A stretch of 64,000 bases of DNA, taken from positions 124,001 to 188,000 of the forward strand of contig QJNS01000077.1 of the NCBI GenBank assembly GCA_004154925.1. The letters run 5' to 3'. Within the stretch, counting starts at the first letter, position 1. Each line of letters begins with the position of its first letter. A model generated the notes under the pieces. It was not told where the DNA came from. It did not search any database and saw only the letters and a list, made by a program, of their open reading frames with translations. Source of the DNA: Monosporascus cannonballus (lineage: Eukaryota > Ascomycota > Sordariomycetes > Xylariales). Positions 34,043 through 46,340 of the stretch are shown here, one piece after another. The position numbers and the translations under genes were made by a program.

Positions 34043-36205
34043 ATGGATTCTACTATCTGTGCCGTAATGGCGATGCTGGAGGCGTTGGTGGCGCAACAGC
34101 TGATAGGAGTGTCTGATTTCATGAAAGCGTTCTTCATTTTGTTCGGCATCCAATACCTAGGCGTCAAGTGTTACCGCATCTTCCTCTACCCGAAATACTT
34201 CTCGCCTCTACGTCATATTCCAGGTCCACAAGTGAGTCGCCTTCTGATGTCGAGGCGTTACTCGGTCATCAAGACTAACGCAGCTGTAGGATAATCATTT
34301 TTTCTTCGGCCAGGCCCTCAACTTGGTCAAGGCCGAGACCCCAACAGCCTTGTACATCAAGTGGATGCGAGAACATCCGGATGTGCCTCTAATTCGATTT
34401 CTTACTTTTGGCAACGGCGAGGTGATTGTTTGCAACAGCCCCGATTCGTTCAAGGAAGTCCTCCAGACCAAATGCTACTCTTTCCGCAAGAGCGACTTCT
34501 TCCGTCGCATCACAAGCGAATTCGTTGGATATGGAGTAGTTACCAGTAAGAAAACTTTAGAGTCCCGTACTTCGTATCCTTGGCTCCGTGTCGCCCAGTG
34601 CTCAGTGCAGATCGCCCAATGGTTCCTTACGGGGAGATCGTAACCCCTGAAACACATCTTTATCATGCCCAGCTATTACCAGGTTATCCCGAGGAACAGT
34701 TGCTGACCAACATGTTACAGTGGAGGGTGAGGCACACAGAGCCCACCGCAAGAGTTAGTCAACCCGGTTCTCGACCCACCCTCGCTGTTTATACCAGCTC
34801 GGGGAAGACCGCCAGGCTTTTATATACGCTCAAGTGAGACACGACTAACACCAGGATTCGCAGTGATCACCCCAGTATTCTCGCTTAACAACATTCGTAG
34901 GCTCGAGCCTGTCTTCCAAAACAAAGCGAAAGAAGTCACCTGGCTGTTCGACCGCGCTATCGACGCGAATGATGGCGGAGCCACATCCATAGATTGCACC
35001 GACACTTTTACGAGAGCCACCCTGGACGCCGTGGGCGTTGCCCTCTTCGGCGTCGACCTCTCCGGTCTCAAGGAAGCTCCCATCAGCAACGCGGATGAGA
35101 AGTCCCGGTGGGCGGCAGAGGGGCGGCAGACGACGTACGGGTTCCACGAGGCGTACGACGGCATCTTTGGCCAGGACACCTTGGGCAAGATCCTGATGTT
35201 CGCTAACGCCTTCGTGCCGGTCCGCTGGATGCCGCTGGAGGCCAACCGCAAGTTTCTGTTTGCGACGAAGTGGCTCAATGACTTCCTGACGCAGCTAGTT
35301 CGCAACCGTACGCGGGATATCAGAGCGGCCTATGCGGCGGGTAAGTATGTCCGCGGCGAGGCCCGTGACCTCTTGACGTTTATCATCGAGGAGAGCTTAC
35401 CGGGCGGACCCGCGGAGGAGATTACTGAAAGGGAGATTGTGGGGGATGTAAGTGGCTACTAACCATACGTACCTATGGACTCGTTTGGCTTTATTCGGAT
35501 TGAGTCAGCACCACTAACTTCAGAGTAGCTTCTCCAACTGATGGCGGCAGGTCATGACACATCGGCAAATATACTCTCCTGGAGTGTGTACATCATGGCA
35601 ACGAAGCAGGACATACAAGATAAGCTGCGGGAAGAGATGCTACGAGAACTTGGGGAGGCGCCGGAACCGGCATATGACCAAATCGAGGCTCTACCATACC
35701 TGGACAACTTCACCCGAGAGACTCTTCGCGTTTACGCATCAGGTCGGTCTAGCTCAACGAATCCCAACCTTTGAGTGATACCTTACAAGACAAGTGCAAC
35801 GATACTAACGGTAATGCCAATACAGCAACGACAACGCACCGCCAAGCCGTGGTAGACGAGACGATCTGCGGGATCTTCATCCCGAAGGACACGACGTTCG
35901 ACATCGTGCCGCACGTAACGTTGATGAACCCGCTGATCTGGGGTGACGACGTCGACGAGTTCGACCCGACGCGCTGGGACAGGCTCAGCGAGGAGGCGCG
36001 GTCGCCCTACGCCTTCAGCACCTTCTCGAACGGCCCCCGCGTGTGCCTCGGCCGCTCGTTCGCCTTCCGGGAGATCAAGATCATTGTGGTGGAGATGGTC
36101 CGGAACTACAGGTTCCTGGCGGTTGAGGGGCCCTTCACTGTCGAGAATCCTAGCTTGACTCTGCGCCCGCGAGGACTGAGGGTCTTGCTGGAGAAGAGGT
36201 CATGA
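34043..36205 (+). CDS. Cytochrome P450 monooxygenase
   Basis: Model of 551 aa from six exons: 34043-34231, 34290-34545, 34721-34753, 34864-35447, 35529-35742 and 35826-36205. All introns are GT-AG, phases close and no stop remains. N-terminal membrane anchor (FFILFGIQYLGV), then the hinge PLRHIPGPQ. The tiny third exon carries the helix C motif EGEAHRAHRK. The I helix has AAGHDTSA (oxygen activation), the K helix has ETLR (ExxR), then FDPTRW and the heme loop FSNGPRVCLGR with the Cys ligand. All key motifs are present, so it should be an active ER-bound monooxygenase needing P450 reductase. The CYP4/CYP52-like heme region points to hydroxylation of a hydrophobic substrate, but substrate and CYP family are not assignable by eye. 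The neighbour is a rhodopsin-domain membrane protein. Confidence 0.9.
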
Positions 36206-37793
36206 TTGACGAGGTTATGCCGAATATTACGGCGTCAGCTGGAAGGACTGGAGTAACAGGTGGATGCTGACACTCATCTAGCACCAGTTAGAATCCAAGT
36301 CAGGGACTTGGAATCCCGTATCCCTTTTGGCATATCGGACATGTTATATTTGGCGTAGTGGTCAAGGTGGCTGCCATAACACGCACATATTGGTGACTGT
36401 TCACCATGTTATTAAATTACCCCAGCATTTAGGTACAACAGTCAACTTTGTTGCTAAGTTGCTTGATTCTGGGGGCTGCTTGGGTTGCTTGGTTAGGGGG
36501 TTGCGGGGTTGCGGGGTTGAAGGGTTGGGTGATGGAGGGGTAACGACTACGTGGTCGTTATCAGAGCCGGCATCGTCATGAACACAATTGATAGCTACAG
36601 ACTTCATCGCATTTGCCAAGCTTCCAGTGGTGGCATTACTGTGTCCACCTTCTTCCATCTTCATAAGGCCCAGTATAAAGGGTTAACATACTGAGCCCGT
36701 CTTTCGGTATTGGTCAAGTAGATTTTTTCGGCGGGGTTAGTGTTTCCTTTCATATCCCATTGGGGGCGGATTCTTTGAGCTAGTACATAACGGCAACTCC
36801 TCTCCTGCCTGTCGCCGTGAATGCGTGTAACAGCTGTTGGAATTCTCACAAAGGTGAGTGAAATCTTGTATCCATAGTTACGAATGCTTCACGCCCGCTT
36901 CACGTCCGCGCTGGTCGCCTCCCCCCCCCTCCCCCAAAACAATCGCCAACCCCCTACTTAATATTATAAGGAGCACCAAAGTCGAGCTGCCTACTGCAAC
37001 CATGAGCAAATGTGCGCTCATGCTGATTATGCTTTACGTAAACTAGCTGTAGTCGTCCATGAGATGCGACTCGACGAGATGATCTATCCATGTACGATAG
37101 TGCCTAATTGAGCCCCTATACATGACAAGATAGGATGATTAGGAGGTAATGGGTAACAAGTCCTAGTCTTACACTCCCTCTCTTTCGAGCTCCCTACTAC
37201 ATCCTGTGATTCCCATTTTGCCCTAGGATAGTTCTACCGGCCTTATATCTAGAGACCACGAGGTGCGTCAACAGGTCCCTGGCTCCCACAGCCTATTCAC
37301 CGCTAGGGTCATCATCTTTCTGGAGTATTTGAATGGTTCATCTCTAGAGCCCTCGACCTATCTGCATCTTCGCATATAACATTATCTTTATGTGTTTTAG
37401 CGACATAGTTCATCACGAACCAAGCATCAGCAGTCACTCATAAGGGCCAACACATTCTTCTCGAAAAGATTCAACATTATTCGCTACCAAGCACAGTCCA
37501 GGACTTATTAATTGACTATACACTGTCGGTCGTGAAAAATATAAAGAGATATGCTCCGCTCCGTAGCTCATAGTTGTCGCTACTATGTATTGCTAAATAG
37601 CCAAGTGAAAAGCAACAATACCCATATGCCCCTGCAAACGCCACTTCCTCCCTCTCTCTATTATGCAAGCAAATGCTGGCCCTCCCTCACAACCGGACCT
37701 CTTTTCCGGAACCGACCCGACCCCGCCTGAAACATATGAATTATTCAACTCGTAGCCGCCTTCCATACCGCGTATCGTTCGCTGTCACCGGGG
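36206..37793. other. Intergenic between P450 and chitin synthase
   Basis: No gene seen. It contains a GGGGTTGCGGGGTTGC microsatellite-like run near 36496-36520, a hairpin TAACGAC-TACGTG-GTCGTTA at about 36542, weakly like the dispersed palindromic repeat, and a C-run around 36921. The right end holds the chitin synthase 3' UTR. Confidence 0.4.
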
Positions 37794-40461
37794 TCACCGC
37801 GGTCCCATCCTTGGTGAGTTGCCCTGCCGCGGGGTGCTGGAGGAGCTGGGCGTGTCTCCTCCAGAGTCGAGGTGCGCCATCTCCACCTCTTCGTTGGCGC
37901 CGGCAGCCGACGTGCGCATCCAGCTCTGGCGGCCGAGGGGGCTCCTCCCGTTCCGGGGCCGCTGACCCTGGCCGGGCACGCCGAGTGCCTGTCCCGGCCT
38001 CGGCGGAGGATGATCGCCGCCCGCCATGAGCCCCGCGTTGGGACCCGGCGACTGCTCGCGCGAGGAGGACATCGAGGCCCCGCTGCTCTCGTTGCTATCC
38101 CTCCTGAAGTGGCGCTGGTAATCCGCCGCCGCCCTGCCATTGTTGCTGGAGGCGGCCCTGGTGTCGGACCCGTCTGCCCAGCCGCGCTGCTCGAGCTCGG
38201 CGTCCGAGAACTCGTACACCTGACCAGTCTGCGGGATGGCGTACTGCTTGGAGTTCCCGATGAACTGGTTATACTGGCTCGCCTGGGCCATCTCGTACTT
38301 CTTCCGGTCCTCGTCGCCCATGATGCTCTCGACTCTACGCGGGAGGTAGACGGAGTTGGTGCCCGTCTGTTCCGTCATGAAACTCTCGACGGACACGCCG
38401 TCGTGGTACGTGTTGAAACGCTGGTAGCCCCAGGAGCCGTCGCCCGACGCGTTCATACTCATCATAGATTCCTCGGGGTGAGCATAGAACCCGTTCGCTT
38501 TCTTCTCCGGAGCTGCGAACTTGCCTTCGATCTTGGTAGGCGGCTGGATCTTGCTCCGGGTTCTCTGGAGGCCACCCTTCTTTCTTTTGTCTCCGGCCTG
38601 CTGCTGGACAGCCGGAATAAAAGTCTCGGGAACAATGTTGAGCTCGTCTCCTTGTTTCTGGGCCTGTTCGATGGCTTGCTGGGGAGTGGTTTCCGCGTCG
38701 GCAGTAGCGGCGTCGGCACGGGGACCACCCCAAGTTCTCTGACCGGCCGTGAAGATCCCGTATATCATGTACCACCAGTTGAAGAAGGGGTTCAGAATGA
38801 ACATCATGGGGTACAGCCAGATCTTGAATCGCTTTAGCTTCAAGCCGAAATACAGCATCATCAGCCAGTTAAGACCAAGCGAGATTGCTATGAAGCCGAC
38901 GGGAAGTTCGTTAACCGCCTTGGTCGTGGTCATCAGAGCGAGAACCATGATGAAGAATAGCAGGGCTGTCGTCCGAATCGTGTTCTGCATGAAACGGATG
39001 ATGAGGAGGATCGGATATCGTTTCCAGAGACGCCAGTCGGTAAGCATACAAACTTCGTTGGTGATAAATCCAAGGAACCACCGCCGCCGTTGCTTAACCA
39101 GCGATCTCGCAGTCTGCACGGCTTCGGTCTTACAGAAGGCAGAAGTGCACATCTGTATTTGGTAACGCTTTTTCGCGCCGATCATAAAAAGATGAGTTAG
39201 CCATCGGTCTTCGCCCAAGTGACTCTTGGCGAAGTCAAACAGATCCTCGCACTGTTCGGCCTTGTCAGCGAAGTAGTACTTGGCCATCCTTCGGAACGCC
39301 GAGAAACGCAGCATCGTCAACGCCCCAGGTAAACAGGTGACGGCTCCGCAGCCTGACTCGACAGTTCTCTCAAAAAGCTGGCCGTGAATGTACTCCATAT
39401 CTTGGAGCAGGGTGATAAGACTATGCTTCTTCGTGGTTGATGTAATAACGCCCGTCATAGCTAACATGTCTCTTCGGTTACCAGGGCTCAGTTCCATATC
39501 GTAGACAAAGTTCTGCAGACAGACTCTATCCAAGATGCAGTCGGAATCGATGAAGAGAACAAATAGGTTGTCGTTTCGCTTGAGGTATTCCTTGTACACC
39601 CTGTCGATGAGCTTGTAAGTAGACTTCTGACAGTGACGCTTTCCTCCGTGGGGGAATCGAGAGACGGTGATACGCGCGGCCCGGTAGTTGACGTCGATAC
39701 TCTTAGGGTACGACTCCAAGGTCAGGGGTACACCGAGCTTCTCGATTGTGTTCAGGTACAGTTCATCTTCCTGGTCTCCATCGAATGAGAGGAAGACGTG
39801 GATGCACGAAGGAGGGTAATCACAGTCCACGACCGAGTTAATAGCAGTGACGAGTACATCAGGCTCTTCCTTGTAGCAAGGCATGACGATGACGACCTTC
39901 GGGGCCGAGATTTCGTCCAAGACCTGCTTAACTCGTTTCGTCCTTCCGAGCTGATGGGTGACAAGCTGGTAGACGCAGAACAACCACGGGATGGTCAAGA
40001 GACCGGCGAAACTCCAGAACGCGAACCACTGAAGGATCCCGACCATCTCCGTCGGCCAGTACTGTACGATCTGGCTTGGTAGCGGTAATGTCACGACCAT
40101 GATTGGTAGGAAAATAAAACTAACTCGTCGTTAGTGGTGGCAGACGGAGGGGACATAGTCACATACCGGAAAGTACTAAATAATATCCCTATTATTACGG
40201 CCAATACCCTGATGGACCAGTGTTCTGCCTTTTGGAAGACCTTAACCAGACAGTACCAAAACGCGGCTATCCATAGGAACCATTCGAGGAGGGCTGCCAA
40301 CATAACAAGACCGACAATAGCGGTATAAACAATCTTGGGATTGGCGTCAGTAGGCAACGTTGTTTGTCATGGATTTCCCTTTCTCCTTGAGCAACCTGAA
40401 CACTTACCTCTTGAGCTGGCCATGGCTCCGTAATGTCAATAGGATATTCGTGTGCCGACAT
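37794..40461 (-). CDS. Chitin synthase (small class, no myosin domain; class VI/VII type)
   Basis: Model of 833 aa from exons 40408-40461, 40167-40333 and 37794-40074 (complement). Starts MSAHEYPIDITEPWPAQE, followed by membrane helices (IVYTAIVGLVMLAALLEWF; GILQWFAFWSFAGLLTIPWL). The family 2 glycosyltransferase has the acceptor and donor motifs in order: MPCYKEEP, FIDSDC (DSD near residue 251), GEDRW (about 362) and QRRRW (about 404). C-terminal helices follow, then about 260 disordered residues rich in Ser, Gly, Gln and Arg. It would polymerise N-acetylglucosamine from UDP-GlcNAc into cell-wall chitin at the plasma membrane. The lack of a myosin motor and the compact N-terminus fit the class often called VI (VII in some schemes, A. 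fumigatus ChsD-like). The class label is from memory of family architecture. The acceptor of the second intron was chosen to restore FRQIVQYW. Confidence 0.9.
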
Positions 40462-42540
40462 CTCGTCGACCGAGCGAGGTTGGTGGTGGAGTAGTTTAAC
40501 TGAGGACGAAGGACAGACACGCGCCGGGCGGCTCGCAAAAGATAAAAGAAATTCCACGGAGCGTGGCTCCCACGTAGCAACCAAGCCTTAATCCGTCATG
40601 CGGGAACCCGAAAAGTGAAAGAAGTCGTCGAGTCGGTGACGCAAGAACCAGTGGCTTCAAGTGGCTGGGCCGACGGATACTGGCAGTTAAATGCAAGAGA
40701 TGGCCGACTATGACTGGCCTAGGCTTATAATAGAAATTCGTCCACCGATAGCCTCCGTAACACAAGGCACATTTATTGCAGCGGTCGGGCCGTGCAACGG
40801 TTTTCGTATCCAAGAAGTCGGGACGCAGGGTCGAAGGTAAATCCTGGCAGGGCTGGCTGAGCACCAAAGCTGGAGGGCTTCCAATAATTACGGTTAACGT
40901 GGCACGGAAGTGGCACTCGGCATCGGCGTTCGTAAATCCTTATTGAAATTCGACCAGTCGATGCTAATGCCTGAAAGACGACGTGGAGCTATTCAGAAGG
41001 ACCTGCGCGATGTCGAACGCTGCGCAACGGGACATCCAAGCCTGCACGCCTTACAAACGAATAGGGAGGAAAAGATGCCAAAGATATAATATTATTTCCT
41101 GAGTGCTGGCTTCTACCCGGAAATACGGACACGGAATCACGCGAAAGTAGCCGCAGCTCGAGAATAGATAACGATTGTAAAGGAAAGAAAGACGCACCCG
41201 CAAGATCAATGGCAAGTAAGTAGGGAAGAGATAGTAAGGCGAGGCGATGGCGATGGAACGAGTGAGTGCAAGGGGTGCGTTACGATAGGTTGTAGTTAGA
41301 CATGGGGCGGCAACAGCACTTTATTCGGACAAACAACAAAGTGCTGTAGAGTTGTAAGTGGGCCAACAAGAAAAGATGATCGACCTAGCTGGACTGGCCA
41401 GAAAGTGTCAGGCCTAAGCGCATGCCAGCGAGAAACCCAAGTACGAAGCGCGTATGAACAATTTTTATAACGGGATCATTCGCTGTTGGTCTCTTTTCTC
41501 CTTGGCAGCTGATAGAGCGCATTAGTTTCTGTGGGCCATACAGGTCGGGTCGCATCAGATGCTTATTGATAGAATCGTCAAGTACGGTATTGTACTACGG
41601 TATGTACCTGTCTGTGTACATACTTGCAGGAAGTTGAGGGGCAATTAAATCCGATCAGGAATCAAAAGACCATCGGAGTCAAGGGAAGGCCATCCATTGT
41701 CAATACCACCTAGGTATGTTGAGTTGGATATCAGCTGCGAGGGTTACCGGAGACAGATTCTGCTCCATGGTACAAGAGCTAAAACCTCAGCTTGAATAAT
41801 CCATGGGACTTTTCAGTCTCCGCAGGCCTAGCCCCTATTCGCATCTTCAAGGGGCTTGCAATAACGGAATCATGGCGGATTGCTTACTACTCTAGGAATC
41901 AAAGTGCGGCATCCTATGGGCATGGGAGCAAGCCACCCGGACGCGGCAGTTCATACGGGAAACCATACGAATGCCGAAGCCTTAAGTGTTACACTATGTA
42001 ATCAGATAGAGCGACTTGATGAACAAGATGGACTCCCGGGCCGAAAACATTGCCAACTACTCCGTGCATTACCCACCTATCTTCTGAATTCAAGAAGAGC
42101 GAGGCTGAACTGTTGGTCAGATTGAGACATGCCGAATCGCAGTTCCTTGCTATGTGTCTATTCCTCAATAGCGCTGCGAGCGCATCTAGATCCTGCGTAG
42201 GTAGCTCCGGTGCTGACCGAGGCTTTTGCGACCTGCATCGCCAGTTACACCGCAGGTGAAGGTATTGTTCGAGTTGGCTTTTCCTGAGTTGCACTCTGGA
42301 GGCGGCTTTTCGTATTTAAGATTAAAATCGTTCCCTTGCATGACGCCTCTGGTTCTAGCCGCGAAGGGCTGTATCACGGTGTCAGCTAACGGAAGAGATG
42401 GAATACATTTGAGTGTGTGAGGTGACAAAACAGATCTTAAAATGGAAACCTGTGCGACGCGGGTGACCCCGCTCTTAATCGTCCCGTACCTGGCGTGGCG
42501 CTAATAGTTACCAAGCCTCCCTAAGGCAACACTACCAGGC
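40462..42540. other. Upstream region of chitin synthase
   Basis: No supportable gene. From about 40870 to 41400 the plus strand is purine-rich. On the minus strand this is a pyrimidine-rich leader as expected for the chitin synthase promoter and 5' UTR. Confidence 0.4.
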
Positions 42541-42793
42541 TGTGGACAAAAATAATTGTCACACTTTACTTTTACCCCTTTAAACCTCAGCAAAATGGTA
42601 TCAAAGGATAAGCCATTTTACATTTACCGACTTCAGTATATACTACTTTGTAGGTTAATCCATAATTAGATTAATAATACTAATAATTCCTATGTTAAAC
42701 GTTTTGTTTGGTATTTTATATTTTTTGCAAATAGTTGCATCGGAATACGTTGCTGTAAAGCAGTGCCGGACTGTGTCAATTATTTTGTCCACA
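42541..42793. mobile_element. Short terminal-inverted-repeat element (MITE-like)
   Basis: The left end TGTGGACAAAAATAATTG-TCAC and the reverse complement of the right end TGTGGACAAAATAATTG-ACAC align over about 21 bp with one base indel and one mismatch. The 253-bp body is AT-rich without open frames. No target-site duplication is evident. The terminal GGACAAAATAATTG motif is shared with the element at 10514-10790. A lone TTGTGGACAAAACACG at about 26087 may be a broken end of the same family. Confidence 0.65.
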
Positions 42794-45596
42794 ACTTAAG
42801 TACCTCCAGCAGATGTTTCCCTGAAACTTCCTGAAAGCTGAAACAGCGCAGGTGGGAAAGTCGGGGGTTACCTTTTGAGGATTAGGACGAAAATCCAATC
42901 TGTCCCTATCCCGCTGGCAGATCTCTGGAGCGAAGGATGACTCCACGCTCACCTCTTTCCCCTACGTATATGTATATAAGTTAATCCTACTTAATATGGA
43001 AGAAGTCAAGACAGAATCCTCTCGATATGTCGTGCCACTATTGGTAGTGCTTTTTACCGGATCTGCCGCGCCGCTGGAAACACTTCAGTCAGAGTCAGGA
43101 GCAGAGAGAATCCAGAGACATGGTGTTAAACGATGCGTTGCGCGGGGTAGCGGTGACAAGATTCTCGTAATGTGTCCAGTATTACTTTAGGCCTCCGAGG
43201 CAAATCACTAGCTTGTCTGGAGTTCGGAAAAAAGCCGTGGAGAAGGGACCACGTTCTTTACCCCGACGTCCCCATAAGCGACACGTTCTAGGCACGGACT
43301 ATTGTGGTTCGAAAAGCTCTCGAATACATAGCACGCGATCTACCAAGTGTAGCCGGAGCCAGGCAGAGCTAAACACAGTGACCTGGGACTATGTCTAGGT
43401 AGATAGTTCCGTTATGAATGTTCCCACTACCTATCTAATAGTAGCTTTCCAGAAATATCGGACTCCCGCCAGTCCTCCGTTCCGTGGCTGAACACCCACC
43501 TACCTGAGGGTTTTGTGAAGATCATTTGCTAAGGGTATCATGTCAGTTCGACACCGTAAAACATTATCCTGTGCTACACGAAAAATTGTGAAGTTGGCCT
43601 GGCAGTTCTTAACTTAGAGGATTACGGCAGCCCGCTGTATTAGTGTAGCGCGAACCACTTATCGCCATGGATTGAATACGAGGCTCTTAGACCGCCCCAG
43701 GACTGCAAGATCTCTGGGCGAGGCCCACTATCATGGTGCTAGGGGCAAGTCTTAAAACACTGCAGGTCGCTGGGCGAGAGGCCTACAGCGCTTTCTCGTA
43801 TCTAGCTATCAGATCTCCTTACAGCATTTGCCGCTTTGTGTCAAAAGAATGTATAAAAAATATTGCAATGGTTGCTGTTCAACTTTTGGCCGAATTACTG
43901 GCGTGTAAAGACTGAAATATTACTACTTTAATGTCCTGGTTACCATGTACCTAGAGTTAACCTATATAATGTTGCATCTAATTTGTATGACGCAACTATT
44001 AGTAGCCCATAGCTACATGACACGGTTTTAATCTTTTTGCCCGATACCATGGTACGCTCGGTTCGTTGTTGCGAGGTGGTTCTGCCAAGACCAGAACCCG
44101 ATATCCTGGTTCATTTCGAAGCGAGAACCCAAGTTTATTCGTCCCTATCACTAATTCGAGTTCGTCTCCAGGTTAACATGGACTCGGTATCCTTTGCACT
44201 TTTAACAGTACTATCGCTAATACCCTCCGCATGTGCATCGACTCCTCGCATAACCCTAACACGGGGGGTTGTAGCCACGCCGGTTATACGGTCTGGTCGA
44301 GCCATGGCTTAGTTCTCGGCTCATCCCGAACTATATTGCATATTACGGACGGAATCTGTAACCCCAGCTGCTCTCTCTTTCCTAAGCGATAGCAAGTATA
44401 CGCGTATTCGGTACGCCATTCCGGGTGCAGCTTTGAAACATGCAGCGAGAAAGGGCGAGGCGGGGAAATTGATAAGCCTACGGGCTGCATCTCGGGGTTG
44501 GCAGCGCGGCGCAGGCCGGCTAGTCAGATTAACGTTGTACCCTACCTACCTACCCTTCGTGCTGTAATGCCGCCCCAGCATTCACGTGTAGCGGGCTCAT
44601 GAGTCCAGTTGTTACGGTCAATTCACCCTGGATATCCTATTGGCACATACATGCACCATCGCACGATACAGGACACGCCCCAGACATCGCCCCCCTCTCG
44701 CTGGCATCTGGATCAACCCTACGACCGGGACGACGGCTACGTGGGCTCGTCCACCTATTGTCCACAAATGGGGGCTCCCGTGGCAGTACGCTCGAGAGTA
44801 GTCTAGGGTGCGCGTGGCGAGGTTCGATAGCCACTACTCCACCCGCTCGGCAATGAAGGGATCCGTAGATGTGGGTGTGGGTCGGGTTTCCTGAGCTATG
44901 TCGATGGTTCAATATGCGATGCCGCGGTTTCGCTATATCAGCTGTGTGAGTGAAACCCGTCCTGGGCATTTGCTCCGGCCTGGCCCCGAGCTCGGCCCTC
45001 TTGTATCAAATTTGGCGCCTGGAGTAGCTACTACGACCACGCGTTCTGAGGACGTTTGTAAGTGCAGCTCATTCACGTGGCCAGCTAGGTAAGTGATTAT
45101 ATATATGGCATAGTTGAGGATCTAAAACTGTAAGGTAAATCGCGATCAGATCAGTTATGGAGATAACTATCCGCACGTTCTTTACAGCCTCCTACTCCCA
45201 GTCTTAAGAATCTCAGCCCCTGAGGACAAAGCACATCTCTATCAGTCATAGATTCGACGTGCGCTCAGTCGTTAGGCTCTACAGCCATCTTTAATGGGAA
45301 GCACTATTCTTCCGGAATTGCCATCTCTTTCGTCCCCCGTGTCAACAATAGACTTGAAAAACTAGTGCTTTGTTCCAACGTCAGAGCGCTTGACATATAT
45401 TGTGCTTGAACTATACCAATGCTTTTAAACAATGCAGTTGTTCCTCAGGAGAACAAAAGCCTGAATACCGCCCAGAAACACCTCGTAGCGCCTTTATAAC
45501 TGAGCCTTCCCCCCGCCTTAGTCGCTGCTTTCGGCTTCAACTGAAACCCCTATTTTCCTCCTTGACCTCACAGCAACATCACACATTGTATCCAAG
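42794..45596. other. Gene-poor region
   Basis: No confident gene. A 44-codon reading frame at 44179-44313 begins with a good signal-peptide-like run (MDSVSFALLTVLSLIPSACA) but ends soon after and has no clear splice continuation. A CCTACCTACCTACCC microsatellite lies near 44540. Confidence 0.35.
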
Positions 45597-46340
45597 ATGT
45601 CTATCTTCTGCGGCCTCCCCATACAGCGCCGCGGCTACAGTAAGCGTAGCAAGAGCCCCGCGGAGCCGAGCCCGAGCGTAAGTACATGGTCGCCGCCCCG
45701 TCCGCCGCGCGAAGATGGACATTTTGGACTTCCACCCCCCCCAAGTCCTCCACTGCGCCCGCGCGCTCCACGGCCCCTATCCCCTCAGGCGGTGCGTCCT
45801 TATCCCCCGGCGCGTTCACCTCTCCGCCACAAATCGGAGAGGCTGCCTCGGGGCCAGCACCCCTCAGACCTGGGCCGTACCCTCTCTGCGGGGCCCGCCG
45901 TCGCCGGGCGATTTCGCGAGCACTCCCCCGTTGTTGTTGAGAAACAACTCCCCCCCATACCGCTCGGACGGAGTAACCATTCCATAGCGGATTACGTGGT
46001 GCGTGAGCTCCCCCGCTACGGCCGAGACTCGCGACCACCTGCGTCAGGGGGCAGTTTCTGGGTCCGTTCCCCGCAAAGTCACAGTACTCCTCTGTACCAC
46101 CCGCAGCCGACCTATCCGCAGCGACGCGATCCCGAGACAGAATCGGAGCGTCGTATGAAGAGACGGAGCGAACGCTGGGGGCCGCCCTCCACACCTCCGC
46201 CGAGTAGACCCCTCCCCGTGATCCCCCAGACTTACTTAACCCCGTCGCCCAGGGAATCGCGGGGTGCTCCTCGTCCCTATTTGTCTGATAACAAGCCGAT
46301 ATATTTCGCACCTAAGTTCCATACGGTTATCGACATCTAG
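45597..46340 (+). CDS. Proline/arginine-rich hypothetical protein
   Basis: Single-exon model of 247 aa with a good start context (CCAAGATG after an A/C-rich leader). The protein is about one fifth proline and rich in Arg and Ser, with PPRPPRE, PPPPSPPLRPRAP and PLPVIPQTYL-type segments that could bind SH3 or WW domains. It has no membrane segment and no recognised domain. The GC-rich sequence leaves several overlapping frames open, so coding status depends on length, start context and the end (PYLSDNKPIYFAPKFHTVID). A GTAAGT at 45679 could be a splice donor and would change the N-terminal part. Function unknown; likely intrinsically disordered. Confidence 0.5.
   Translation: MSIFCGLPIQRRGYSKRSKSPAEPSPSVSTWSPPRPPREDGHFGLPPPPSPPLRPRAPRPLSPQAVRPYPPARSPLRHKSERLPRGQHPSDLGRTLSAGPAVAGRFREHSPVVVEKQLPPIPLGRSNHSIADYVVRELPRYGRDSRPPASGGSFWVRSPQSHSTPLYHPQPTYPQRRDPETESERRMKRRSERWGPPSTPPPSRPLPVIPQTYLTPSPRESRGAPRPYLSDNKPIYFAPKFHTVIDI

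Noticed and set aside
34546..34863. Apparent frame break in the P450
   Set aside because: Two introns and a 33-nt exon restore EGEAHRAHRKMITPVFS without stops, so the gene is not broken.
36530..36565. Hairpin TAACGAC-TACGTG-GTCGTTA as a further copy of the dispersed repeat
   Set aside because: The stem is similar but the loop differs and the typical tail is not clearly present; not counted as a copy.
37872..38837. 321-codon plus-strand frame opposite the chitin synthase tail
   Set aside because: It is antisense to the disordered, GC-biased C-terminal part of the chitin synthase and has no domain of its own.
45601..46311. 236-codon minus-strand frame opposite the proline-rich gene
   Set aside because: It has no ATG in good context and no family match. 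Both strands are open because of base composition, and the plus frame has the better start and end.
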